The notes beneath the pieces are model-generated. The model searched no databases and was not told the DNA's origin. It worked only from the letters and a program-made list of their open reading frames with translations. DNA of 64,000 nt from Streptomyces flavotricini (GTDB lineage: Bacteria; Actinomycetota; Actinomycetes; Streptomycetales; Streptomycetaceae). Shown here piece after piece: positions 39,788 through 47,597 of the stretch. Each line of letters opens with the position of its first letter. The first letter of the stretch is position 1. Position numbers and translations under genes: made by a program. The stretch spans positions 3,237,223 to 3,301,222 of the forward strand of contig NZ_JAINUL010000001.1 in NCBI RefSeq assembly GCF_020639365.1. The letters are read 5' to 3'.

Positions 39788-41137
39788 CTAGTTCGTGGCC
39801 GGAGTCGGCGTCGCCAGCGGTGTGGGTCCGGTGGATCCCGCCGGGGCGGGGACCACGGGCCGGAACGGGGCGAGGGTCGGGACGTCCGGGGTCCGGTGCG
39901 CGAACTGGGCACAGGTCGCGGCGGCCTCGTCGGCGCTCATCTCGGGCGTGCGGATTCGGGACCAGCCGCCAGAGCTATCGCCTGCCACGGCGACGCCGGG
40001 ACGGTCGGGCGGGATCGCGGTGACGGCCATGACCGCGTCCGGAGCGATGTCGCCCAGGCCCATGTCGGCGGTCTGCTTGTCGTTGACGCGGTGGACGACG
40101 CGGCCGGTGAGCTGGGCGCGCAGCGTGGTGGCGCCCTTGCCGAGGTCGGAGCCGAAGCGCTGGCCGCAGATCTCCAGGTAGATGCCGGCCGCGCGGGCCA
40201 TCTGCCCGAGGCGGATCATCTGCATGACCATCCGGTCCCGGCGCTCTTCGTCCTTCTTGCTGGCCACGAGGAACAGCTCCGCGACCTCGTCCACGAGCAC
40301 CACCACGGGAACCGGCCGAACCTCCTCGGGCAGACCCCACAGATCGGCGGCGCCGTAGTCGCTCAGCAGGTCGAAGCGGGTCTCCATTTCGCCCACGAGC
40401 GCGTCCAGGAGCCCGGACGCCTCCTCAGGCGTAACGGCCAGCGCCGACAGCCGGGGCGCGTACACCTGCTGCTCAACACCGCGCTTGCAGTCGATCCCGA
40501 CCAGCGCGACCCGTAGCCGGGCGAGACCCGCGACCAGGTTGCGCTGGTACATGGACTTCCCCGACTGGTTGGCGCCGAGCGTCAGCGCGTGAGGCACCTT
40601 CAGGTAATCCCGTACGAAGGCGGTGCCGTCTTCCCGCAGCGCGACCGGCACGGTCATCAGACCGGAGGGCCGCCGACGCGGCATCTTCACCCGGCGCAAC
40701 ACGTCGTAGCCGGTCATCCGCAGCTCAACGAAGCCCGGCCGGGTCTCGACCACATGGACGGAGTGGACACCCCAGGCGTGCCGCAGCCGTTCGGAAGCCG
40801 CGACCACGTCGGCGGGCTCCAGTCCGGCCGGAAGCCGCAAGGTCACCCGCATGCCGGTCGACGATCCCCGTACTCGGCGGATCTTCGGCGGTACGGGCTG
40901 CACGTCGCTGCGGCGGGCGACGTTGCGGACGAGGAACGCCCGCAGGCGGGACGGCTGGACCGTCAGCCCGCACACGTCCATGGTCGAGCGGTACGTCATC
41001 GCGAACCGCACCTGAGCCACCGGCAGCCCGACGACGGACCAGAACACGCGCGGCGCACGCACCTGGGCGTATCGAAGACCACCCGCACCGGCGGCCAGTG
41101 GGAGGCCGACCTCCCATAACGTCGACAGATCGGTCAT
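39788..41137 (-). CDS. FtsK/SpoIIIE-type conjugal DNA translocase (TraSA-like)
   Basis: A 449-residue protein. One or two short N-terminal hydrophobic stretches precede the motor domain. Walker A is LTLGANQSGKSMYQRNL, Walker B VPVVVLVDEVAELF, and GIYLEICGQRFGSD is the sensor region. In Streptomyces conjugation a single FtsK-like hexamer moves double-stranded DNA, so this is the main transfer protein. A C-terminal winged helix that would read 8-bp clt repeats is not obvious; the tail is Pro/Thr-rich. It follows the SCO3933-like gene by 2 bp. Confidence 0.92.
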   Translation of the reverse strand: MTDLSTLWEVGLPLAAGAGGLRYAQVRAPRVFWSVVGLPVAQVRFAMTYRSTMDVCGLTVQPSRLRAFLVRNVARRSDVQPVPPKIRRVRGSSTGMRVTLRLPAGLEPADVVAASERLRHAWGVHSVHVVETRPGFVELRMTGYDVLRRVKMPRRRPSGLMTVPVALREDGTAFVRDYLKVPHALTLGANQSGKSMYQRNLVAGLARLRVALVGIDCKRGVEQQVYAPRLSALAVTPEEASGLLDALVGEMETRFDLLSDYGAADLWGLPEEVRPVPVVVLVDEVAELFLVASKKDEERRDRMVMQMIRLGQMARAAGIYLEICGQRFGSDLGKGATTLRAQLTGRVVHRVNDKQTADMGLGDIAPDAVMAVTAIPPDRPGVAVAGDSSGGWSRIRTPEMSADEAAATCAQFAHRTPDVPTLAPFRPVVPAPAGSTGPTPLATPTPATN

Positions 41138-41139
41138 GG

Positions 41140-41469
41140 TCAGACCCCGACCGTGAGGGCCACGGCGCGGAACGCAATGCCGTGCCGCATCTGACCGTTG
41201 GAGGAGTTCTCCCAGTCACGGGCCCTGAGACCGATCACCGATACCACCGTGCCCGGCGTCAGCCCCTGGGGGAGACCGGTCTCCGGAACGGTCACCTGGC
41301 AGAGGGTTCCCTCCCCATCGTCAGAGATCAGCAGGCCCACCGTGGACAGCCCGGCACCGGTCTCCCGGTCGATGGCGCGCTCACCGGTCTGCTTGCTCAC
41401 GAGCTTCGGGGTCGGGGCCGTGGCCACGAACACCACGGCAGTCGACGTGTCCACCTTGAACGACGGCAT
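41140..41469 (-). CDS. SCO3933-family regulatory protein
   Basis: A 109-residue protein from the ATG at 41467-41469 (GGAGG upstream). It begins MPSFKVDTSTAVVFVATAPTPKL and is mostly beta-strand, ending in an OB-like GTVVSVIGLRARDWENSSNG. It is the first gene of the minus-strand transfer/replication operon, directly after the repressed promoter. The family is found upstream of tra genes in AICEs and named regulatory; its mechanism is not established. Confidence 0.8.
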   Translation of the reverse strand: MPSFKVDTSTAVVFVATAPTPKLVSKQTGERAIDRETGAGLSTVGLLISDDGEGTLCQVTVPETGLPQGLTPGTVVSVIGLRARDWENSSNGQMRHGIAFRAVALTVGV

Positions 41470-41519
41470 CAGTACCTCCAGCGTTGTCGGAGCAGCCCGA
41501 AGAGGACTGCCGAAGCCCG

Positions 41520-41592
41520 CTGTCCTAGGACTGCGAGCGACTAAGGAGATAGTGCACCGCAGTCCTGGGACTGTCAACAGTCCTGGGACTGT
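41520..41592. promoter_or_regulatory. Triple palindromic operator of the AICE repressor
   Basis: Three copies of the palindrome GTCCTRGGAC occur at 41522-41531, 41562-41571 and 41581-41590. The last two have flanks giving CAGTCCTGGGACTGT. Centre spacings are 40 and 19 bp. They occupy the space between the divergent SCO3933-like and GntR genes, as expected for KorSA-type control. Confidence 0.85.
41549..41577 (-). promoter_or_regulatory. Transfer/replication operon promoter
   Basis: On the minus strand a perfect -35 TTGACA (41572-41577), a 17-bp spacer and CACTAT (41549-41554) form a strong promoter 80 bp upstream of the first operon gene. The middle operator fills the spacer. Confidence 0.7.
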
Positions 41593-41623
41593 GTTTGACT
41601 GATTCCGACGAGAGGAGTTCGAG

Positions 41624-42418
41624 ATGGCGCCCAAGTGGCGGGAGCTGGCGGACAAGCTGGCGGAGCAGATCAGACGGGGTGACTACGCGCCGGGCCAGCG
41701 GTTGCCGCACATCAGAGACCTGGTCGATGCGGGCGAAGGCTCCAAGTCCACCGTCCATGCCGCCTATAAGGCGCTGGAAGCGGAAGGTCTGGTCACCTCC
41801 TCCCGGGGGCACGGGACTGTCGTGCGAGAGCAGGTGCCGCTGAAGCGACTCGGCATCGCCCGCTACGACAAGGTGAAGTGGCGTGACGGGGACGAGGTGG
41901 CGTTCATCGCGGACCGCGTGGCCTCGGGCCGGGCGTACCGCCGCAACGAGCAGACCCAATCGGTCAGCCTTGTCGAGGCACCTCCGGAGGCGGCGGCTGC
42001 ACACGGCCTCCCGGCGGGCGCACAGGTCTACGCCCGTGCCCGGCTGGTGAAGGAGGGCGACCAGCCGACACACACGCTGACCAGCTACTACCGGCCCGAG
42101 CACGTGGAAGGTACGCGCCTGGTAGATCCGACCCCCGGTCCGGCCGGCCGAGGCGGCGGATTTCGCGTGCTGTACGACGCTGGCTACGAGATCGACCACA
42201 TGAAGGAGCGGATCTTCGCCCGGACGCCTACTGCGGACGAGACGAGGCTTCTGCAGTTGCCGCCTGGCGAGCCGGTCGTGGAACTGCACCGGACGACCTA
42301 CACGGCAGACGGCACCGTGGTCGAATACGCCATCGGGGTGCACGCCGCCTCGCGATTCGCCTGGGAGTACGACTTCAAGGTGCCGGACTCCGCGAAGGAC
42401 AGGGAAGGCCAGGAGTGA
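41624..42418 (+). CDS. GntR-family repressor (KorSA-like)
   Basis: A 264-residue regulator. The N-terminal winged helix (WRELADKLAEQIRRGDYAPGQRLPHIRDLVDAGEGSKSTVHAAYKALEAEGLV, in part) is followed by a UTRA-type effector domain ending VVELHRTTYTADGTVVEYAIGVHAAS. It is divergent from the transfer operon and separated from it by three palindromes, the arrangement of pSAM2 korSA, which silences transfer and replication genes. The start is the ATG at 41624 with GAGGAG six bases upstream. Its stop overlaps the DUF218 gene start. Confidence 0.9.
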   Translation: MAPKWRELADKLAEQIRRGDYAPGQRLPHIRDLVDAGEGSKSTVHAAYKALEAEGLVTSSRGHGTVVREQVPLKRLGIARYDKVKWRDGDEVAFIADRVASGRAYRRNEQTQSVSLVEAPPEAAAAHGLPAGAQVYARARLVKEGDQPTHTLTSYYRPEHVEGTRLVDPTPGPAGRGGGFRVLYDAGYEIDHMKERIFARTPTADETRLLQLPPGEPVVELHRTTYTADGTVVEYAIGVHAASRFAWEYDFKVPDSAKDREGQE

Positions 42419-43098
42419 TCTCGACGCAGGACTGGGCGGACACGCGGCGCCTGTGGGCCTATCACCAGATGGGCCACACGCCGCGGCCGTGCTCCGTCGC
42501 GCTCGGGCTCGGCAGCCACGACCTGGGCGTAGCCGACACCGCAGTCGATCTGTACCGCACCGGCATGGCGCCCTTGCTCGTGTTCAGCGGAGCCACCAGC
42601 GCGACGACGCGAGAGCGGATGCCTCGCGGCGAAGCCGTGCACTACCGCGAGCGCGCTCTCGAACTCGGCGTCCCCAGCTCGGCCGTAATGGTGGAGCCGC
42701 GAGCCCGGAACACGGGCGAGAACATTCGCTTCTCCCGGCAGCTCATCGCGGAGGCCGGCATCGACGTGTCCTCTGTACTGCTCATCAGCAAGCCGTACGA
42801 AGAGCGGCGCGCGTACGCCACGGCGCGGAAGCTGTGGCCCGAGGTGGAGATCGTCAGCGCTTCCAGCCCGATGACGCTGGAGGAGTACGTCGATTCCATC
42901 GGTGACGCCCGCCTGGTGATCGACATGCTGGTCGGCGCGTTGCAGCGCCTACTGATCTACCCGGCGCAGGGCTTCATGATCAGCCAACCGGTACCGGACG
43001 ACGTGACCGAGGCGTACGAGCGGCTGTGCCGACGAGGCTTCACGAGCCGACTCCTGCTGGACGAAGCGGGTCAGGCTCGGAGCCAGGCGCGCCGATGA
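42415..43098 (+). CDS. DUF218/YdcF-like protein
   Basis: A 227-residue soluble protein with DUF218 (ElyC/SanA/YdcF) features: SVALGLGSHDLGVADTAVDLYRTG, LLVFSGATS, RGEAVHYRERALELGVP, VEPRARNTGENIRFS, and LLISKPYEERRAYATA. Some family members bind SAM or act in envelope biology; no signal or membrane segment is present here. It is translationally coupled to the repressor (GTGA overlap), so it is expressed with it in the integrated state. Its 3' end overlaps the convergent NERD gene by 28 bp. Confidence 0.82.
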   Translation: MISTQDWADTRRLWAYHQMGHTPRPCSVALGLGSHDLGVADTAVDLYRTGMAPLLVFSGATSATTRERMPRGEAVHYRERALELGVPSSAVMVEPRARNTGENIRFSRQLIAEAGIDVSSVLLISKPYEERRAYATARKLWPEVEIVSASSPMTLEEYVDSIGDARLVIDMLVGALQRLLIYPAQGFMISQPVPDDVTEAYERLCRRGFTSRLLLDEAGQARSQARR

Positions 43099-43988
43099 CG
43101 GGCCACGTCGTACACGCTTTCCACCTGCTCCGGGCTGAGCACACCGGTGAGGGGCCCGAGGGCCGACACCTCCCGTTCCTGATAGATCCGTACGGTGTAC
43201 TGCGTCGCCGCACGCTGCAAGGACGCGATGCCCACGAAGACCAGGACCGGTTCGACGGGTACATCGAAGCCGCAGTACCGCCCGAGCACCTTTCGTACGT
43301 AGTCGGCCTCAGCCTTGCTCGCAACGGCGTAGGGATGCGGTGGCCCGCCGTTGACCTTGGCCATCGTGTCCCCGACCCAGACCGAAGCACCCTTGTGTGT
43401 CTTCGTGTTGATGCTGAACACACCGCCGGGACCAATCACCAAGTGATCGATGTCGCCGCCGTTGCTCTTCTCGACGCCGTGGAGGGTCCGCCAACCGAGC
43501 GGAGACAGGCGTTTCAGCTCTCGACCGACCCGCCGCTCGCCCGCGAGCCCGGTGTACCAGCTGTCCCACTCCGAGGACTGCCCCAGCAGCTTCGTCTTCC
43601 ACCGTTGTGCCGTCGTTTCGCCTTGCGCGGCCAGTAGGCGCAGGATCCCTGCTCCGGGGCGGTTCCGTGCCAGGTCCTCGCTGGGCGAGAGGGGCGGGAG
43701 GGATGCCAACCGTTCCGGCCGGCGCCTTGGGGGCGTGGGCTCACGCTGCGGGAGAGACGGCGCGGGTGCGGATGCCTCGACGCGAAGTGAGGGGGTGGAG
43801 CCAACCGTGAGTCCGTCCCCGAGGTGTAGGCGGAGGAGGGCTAACGCCTCATCCCGATACTTCTGGACCTTGATCGTCACGGTCAGCGTCGCGCGATCTG
43901 CCCAGGCGACAGCCGTTCCGTCCGGCAGGTTCACGTAGAGCCGGTCCCTGCCATGCCTCTTCCACGGATTCACCGTGAGATCGCTCAT
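43071..43988 (-). CDS. NERD-domain protein (nuclease-related)
   Basis: A 305-residue protein from the ATG at 43986-43988. The N-terminus (~1-130) is strand-rich then Pro/Arg-rich and disordered. The NERD domain begins with LAGERRVGRELKRL. Its predicted active-site strand pair is NGGDIDHLVIGPGGVFSINTKTHKG, where the Asp and the Lys of NTK correspond to D and K of the restriction-endonuclease-like fold. NERD is a predicted nuclease domain; activity is not shown. It is AICE cargo convergent with the DUF218 gene. Confidence 0.82.
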   Translation of the reverse strand: MSDLTVNPWKRHGRDRLYVNLPDGTAVAWADRATLTVTIKVQKYRDEALALLRLHLGDGLTVGSTPSLRVEASAPAPSLPQREPTPPRRRPERLASLPPLSPSEDLARNRPGAGILRLLAAQGETTAQRWKTKLLGQSSEWDSWYTGLAGERRVGRELKRLSPLGWRTLHGVEKSNGGDIDHLVIGPGGVFSINTKTHKGASVWVGDTMAKVNGGPPHPYAVASKAEADYVRKVLGRYCGFDVPVEPVLVFVGIASLQRAATQYTVRIYQEREVSALGPLTGVLSPEQVESVYDVARHRRAWLRA

Positions 43989-44721
43989 CAGCCCCCCATG
44001 ACTGCCGTCCCCATGGGTATGCCAGCAGTTGCTGGCCTGAGCGGCAAGACCACCTGGGCGGCTGGGACCTGTTACAGGTTTCTCTACCTCATCAAGCACC
44101 CGGCTGCGCTCCGCTCCGCCGGGCGGGCTTCCCGGCTCCGCTCGGGGCGACGCTCCTGCCTTCGGCCCGCTCCGCCCCCGCTGCGCCGACGCCCGCCCCT
44201 GCAAGGCGGGATAGGCCAAAAGGCATGAGCTGAACCATGAAGCCCGCGGGTTCCCTCCCTCACCGACATGCCTCCGGCGGGGGCGCTCCGACTCCGGGAT
44301 GGACGGGGCGCCGCTCGCGGGTGCCGGCCGTGGTGGGCTGAGGTGGGGAACTCCCATCCCGTCCGCCATCGACCCAGGACAAGCCGAGCAGACACGGCAC
44401 CGGGCGTCCAGGTCGTTCGTCCAGTTGGGCGCTCCACCTGGACGCCCGGCACCGCGCCCGCTCCACATGCGTGTGGGTCGACGGCAGACGGGATGGGAGT
44501 TGGGGGCCCTATGGCGGGGCAGCCAGCGGATCTTCGCCGTCTCGCCACATTCGGCACCAACAACCACTACTGTCGCGCCATGGCTGACGCATAGCTTGAG
44601 CAGATCGTCAGCCGAGCAAACACGGAGGGTCGGCTTTCCGTTGTACCCCGAACTCCAACATCCGACAAAAAGGTGCACCTGCCCTCTATAAATCAAGTCC
44701 GACCAGCTGGGGATATGCTAT
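43989..44721. other. 733-bp non-coding stretch with cruciform-forming repeats
   Basis: This stretch has no credible gene. Its left part (44089-44220) is very GC-rich with many short inverted repeats built on GCTCCGC/GCGGGC. Its right part holds the long nested inverted repeat described separately. Such a region in an AICE could hold the replication origin or the cis-acting transfer locus. Composition changes to lower GC toward 44640-44720, before the endonuclease candidate. Confidence 0.5.
44349..44501. repeat. Nested inverted repeat (28-bp outer, 14-bp inner arms)
   Basis: Outer arms 44349-44376 and 44474-44501 match at 26 of 28 positions. Inner arms 44400-44413 and 44436-44449 are perfect (CCGGGCGTCCAGGT and its complement). 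The structure spans 153 bp with a 22-nt apical loop. Confidence 0.9.
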
Positions 44722-45741
44722 ATGCGCGTACTCAAGAGCTTCCAGCAGGAGGAAGTTTCTGACGCAGTCATGGCGAAGTTTGCAATGGTGGCGCCAGTCC
44801 TCGAAGCCACACTTTATTCAGTTGCCATGGATCGCGTTCGGCGACTGGGTGGATATCCGGCTTGGACACTACAGGATCTTGCCAGGGAATTCAGAGAAGG
44901 GTTCGGCGACGCCGGAATCTGCTTTGAATTGGCGGTACACGAGGCCATCGCCAATCGCAACAGCCTGATTTGGCCTCTCGCGAGCGAGGTCCTGGAAGGA
45001 TTCTGTGGAATCTCGGGGGGTGCTAACTCTATCCTCTTCGGCCCGGAAAAAGAGGGGAGGATTCCCATCCTTGAATCAATCCAGGATTCACTGACCGACG
45101 ATTCACGAGTATATGTCGGAAACCGAGGTCAGCCGCCGAAGCTGAAGCGCTACATTCCGCAGATCTTCCGGGCATTCCATCGACACGAGGACAGGAACAC
45201 CCTTCCCCGATCGATCAACGGGCTATGGAAGGCTGACCTATTCATCGGGAATCCTTCAGTCGACCGCTGGGTAGGCACAACCGTAAAGGTGAAGCCGGGC
45301 GCACTGGAGAGCGCCCAGGGGCTGCGAGTGGGGATCTACCCTAAAGCCAACGAAGCCGACGTCCCAAGAAGGGATGAAAAGCTCAACCTCATTCGCCTAC
45401 CGCTGCCCTACGATTCCGCTTTCATGGAGCTCTACTATAAGAGCTTCTATCTCGTGCGAGCGTTCCTGAAGAGTGATGCGCGGGTTCCACCACCGGTACA
45501 GCTCCCAGACGCAGAGGACCGCTTCATCGTAAAGGAACTCGAAAGTCGGAGACAGTTCCCTATCCTCGATGTACTGTCGGTAATTCGCGAGATGGCTCAG
45601 CAGTCCCTGCTGCACTCTGAATCCATTGCGACCTTGAGGCCGACCGCCTCACTTTCACAGGAGGACGGCCTTACCGATTCTCCGGAAACCGGCATTGGAT
45701 CGGAGTCCATCTCGATTTCGCCGGCGGCAATAACTGACTAG
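44722..45741 (+). CDS. Hypothetical protein, candidate restriction endonuclease
   Basis: A 339-residue protein of no family I can name with certainty. It is AT-richer in codon choice than neighbouring genes, a sign of recent transfer. The segment SINGLWKADLFIGNPSVDRWVGTTVKVKP (part) looks like a PD-(D/E)xK core: an Asp in a strand, then a second strand with TVKVK. Helical N-terminus (LEATLYSVAMDRVRRL) and a Ser-rich tail flank it. A C5-methyltransferase fragment ends 104 bp downstream on the other strand, which supports a restriction-modification origin. No signal or membrane segment is seen. Function is inferred from context. Confidence 0.7.
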   Translation: MRVLKSFQQEEVSDAVMAKFAMVAPVLEATLYSVAMDRVRRLGGYPAWTLQDLAREFREGFGDAGICFELAVHEAIANRNSLIWPLASEVLEGFCGISGGANSILFGPEKEGRIPILESIQDSLTDDSRVYVGNRGQPPKLKRYIPQIFRAFHRHEDRNTLPRSINGLWKADLFIGNPSVDRWVGTTVKVKPGALESAQGLRVGIYPKANEADVPRRDEKLNLIRLPLPYDSAFMELYYKSFYLVRAFLKSDARVPPPVQLPDAEDRFIVKELESRRQFPILDVLSVIREMAQQSLLHSESIATLRPTASLSQEDGLTDSPETGIGSESISISPAAITD

Positions 45742-45756
45742 CCCTTTGACAGCTTA

Positions 45757-45790
45757 GCGAGAGGACCTGGGGCGACCCGGGCCCTCTCGC
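45757..45790. terminator. Bidirectional hairpin between convergent genes
   Basis: GCGAGAGG (45757-45764) pairs with CCTCTCGC (45783-45790), with partial CCTGGG/CCCGGG pairing inside. It lies 15 bp after the endonuclease-candidate stop, before the convergent methyltransferase fragment. Confidence 0.7.
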
Positions 45791-45845
45791 TCTTTGGCGA
45801 CGGTGTCGCACTTAGGGCTACAGCCCCCTACTCTCCTTGGATTTA

Positions 45846-46127
45846 TCAGGTAGATAGCCGCTGATGAATGGCCTCGGCCACAGCACGCGCCAGCCCCACG
45901 GGCACCGCGTTGCCGATCTGTCGCGCGATCTCGATTTTCGTCCCGTGCCAGAGGTAGTCCTCGGGGAAGCCCTGTATTAGTGCGGCCTCGTAGTGCGTAA
46001 TGGGGCGGTCCTGCAAGGGGTGGAGATAGCGGCCCTTCTCTGGCTTGTAGAACTCGGTGCGGATTGTGACAGACGGCTGCCCCAAGGCGAAGGCCTCAGC
46101 CGTAGTCCATCGTTGGCCGCGGCCCAT
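45846..46127 (-). pseudogene. DNA cytosine-5 methyltransferase, C-terminal fragment
   Basis: Only 93 codons remain. They match the end of a C5 methyltransferase: QPSVTIRTEFYKPEKGRYLHP (part), THYEAALIQGFPEDYLWHG, and motif X RQIGNAVPVGLARAVAEAI. The SAM-binding motif I and catalytic PCQ motif IV are absent. The fragment's first ATG is 70 bp from attR and no matching upstream part is seen beyond attR. It cannot methylate DNA. It probably was the partner of the adjacent endonuclease candidate and was truncated by an earlier recombination at the element end. Confidence 0.85.
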
Positions 46128-46197
46128 TCATGGACTGGCGGAGTGCCTTCAGCCGGTCTACCAGCCTCTGACCTGCTGCAACGCGTGAGACGCACGG

Positions 46198-46243
46198 GGC
46201 CTCCGGAGCCGTGTGCGCAGGTTCGAATCCTGCCGGGGGCACT
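46198..46243 (+). repeat. attR, 46-bp core repeat
   Basis: This is an exact copy of 34330-34375, containing only the 3' half of tRNA-Arg. The 5' half is missing, so it marks the right end of the element and the original tRNA 3' end of the chromosome. Confidence 0.96.
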
Positions 46244-46293
46244 CCAGCCAGACAGTGTGTAAGTGTCGCTGACCTGCTGAAGTGCCAAAGATG

Positions 46294-46329
46294 AAGCCCC
46301 GAACTCAGTCCCACTGAGTCCGGGGCTTT
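46294..46329 (+). terminator. Displaced native terminator of tRNA-Arg
   Basis: AAGCCCCG (46294-46301) pairs with CGGGGCTTT (46321-46329), with an inner stem ACTCAGT/ACTGAGT, ending in TTTCTCGTTGTCT. It lies 51 bp beyond attR, where the original tRNA 3' end was. Confidence 0.8.
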
Positions 46330-46493
46330 CTCGTTGTCTCTCACTGTTCTCGCGTGAGTGGTGCGTGAGCGCGAGCAGCTCACCCGGGCCTCGCCTGCCA
46401 ACGCCGACGAGCTTGCAGTGCAGAACCCCGTTGCGACGCCCCCTCCACGCAGGGCATCGTCCACTACTCCACGAGCAACCAGGCGGGGCCGCC

Positions 46494-47183
46494 TTGCCCA
46501 CGAGGGAAGAAGTCGTCAGCGCGGGAGCCGCGCAGGACGCCAACTCCATGGGTCGACTGTTCGCCGCGCTCTCCGCTCCGCAGCAAGCGACGTTGGCGAG
46601 CGTGGCGTCCCTCTGCATGACGCCCTTCATCTCCCTCGTCATCCACGAAGCCCGCGCAAAGATCGACATGACCACGCCCTCCCCGACCATGGAATTCTCG
46701 GCGGAAGCAGCGGAGGTTTGCGCCCGCTCCCGGAACAGCTTGAAGCTATTCGAAGACAATCAGCGCTGGGTGGTCGGCCAGCTCGAATTCTATCGAGACA
46801 AGATCATCGGAGCGCACTCGGATCACTTCCTGGGCAATACCTGGCTACGGCTGGCCAGGTTCCTCGAAGTGGACCTAAGTCTCCTCACCTACGACAACAC
46901 CTTGATCTGCACAAGCCATTCAGCCGCGCTCCATATCGGGATGGAGCCAAGGCTCCTCCTGTCGGATAGCGGCGGGGCCTACGCCCTGTCTATCACGCAA
47001 CAGATGGGCCGCCGCCTGGGAGCCCTGGGGGCATCGACCAACGCTGACGGCCGCAAGACGTTCGCTAGTCACGCGACAGGAAGAGCCCTGAACGACTCGG
47101 AGGTCAGGGCGGATCAGTGCTATCAACGCGCGTTCGGCGGACACGAAGAACCCGCGTTTAGCGGCCTCCTGACAGACTTTTAG
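46494..47183 (+). pseudogene. N-terminal part of an amber-split protein of unknown function
   Basis: The frame ends at TAG (47181-47183) after about 229 codons from a proposed TTG at 46494 (LPTREEVVSAGAAQDANSMG); ATG at 46548 is an alternative. The protein is helical (LFAALSAPQQATLASVASLC, QRWVVGQLEFYRDKIIGAHSDHF) without a domain I recognise. The next open frame, starting at 47190, is in the same reading frame. Changing the TAG to CAG would give continuous coding (LLTDF-Q-AKVNFMSPL). I therefore treat the two as halves of one gene, although two separate proteins remain possible. Confidence 0.6.
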
Positions 47184-47189
47184 GCCAAG

Positions 47190-47597
47190 GTGAATTTCAT
47201 GTCACCTCTACCGGCCATGGGAGCCGATCCCCTGGACCTGGGATACACCGTCTTCAAGATCCGCTATGTCACGCTCCATCACGTTCTGGCAAGCCTCACT
47301 CGACTCGGCGCCGATCAATCTCAGACGATCTCAAACTCGTCCAGAGCCGCCATAGAAAGAATTACCGGAACACCCGAGGCAACGGCGGTAACGGACGGTG
47401 GCACCAGAGGCTTCCGCAACACCCTGGTGCACTACGACCCCAGGTCGGCGGCGTCATCCCTAGAAATTTCGGAACCGCTCTTCGGCCTCGTCCCTTTCTA
47501 CTTCCCTGACCATGACTACAGTTCGCTCAGCGCGCTGGTCGACCGGTGCGCGCATGCCACGGCTCAGGGGCTGAACGACTGGGCGGGATACCGCTGA
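47190..47597 (+). pseudogene. C-terminal HEPN-like part of the split gene
   Basis: This is a 135-codon continuation, in frame with the gene ending at 47183. It contains GTRGFRNTLVHYDPRS, in which R-N-x3-H matches the RX4-6H signature of HEPN RNases, flanked by helices (VFKIRYVTLHHVLASLTRL and SLSALVDRCAHATAQ). HEPN proteins act as ribonucleases in toxin and defence systems. Assignment rests on this motif and helical context only. If translated alone from the ATG at 47190 it might still fold. Confidence 0.6.

Larger units (their letters stand above)
34330..46243. mobile_element. pSAM2-type actinomycete integrative and conjugative element in tRNA-Arg
   Basis: Perfect 46-bp direct repeats bound an 11.9-kb segment. 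Its gene order is int-xis-rep, small spread/transfer proteins, FtsK-like TraSA, a small regulatory protein and a GntR repressor. This is the AICE architecture: site-specific integration, rolling-circle replication, and double-stranded DNA transfer by a single translocase. The genes int to the SCO3933-like gene form one minus-strand operon. Cargo lies on the attR side: a DUF218 protein, a NERD protein, a candidate endonuclease and a methyltransferase fragment. All core functions appear intact, so the element may be mobile. Confidence 0.95.

Noticed and set aside
41577..41592. Reading CAGTCCTGGGACTGT repeats as insertion-sequence ends
   Set aside because: There is no transposase or target duplication; position between divergent repressor and operon genes fits operators.
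46096..46464. Minus-strand frame crossing attR as an upstream part of the methyltransferase
   Set aside because: It lies in a different frame, contains tRNA sequence and shows no methyltransferase motif.
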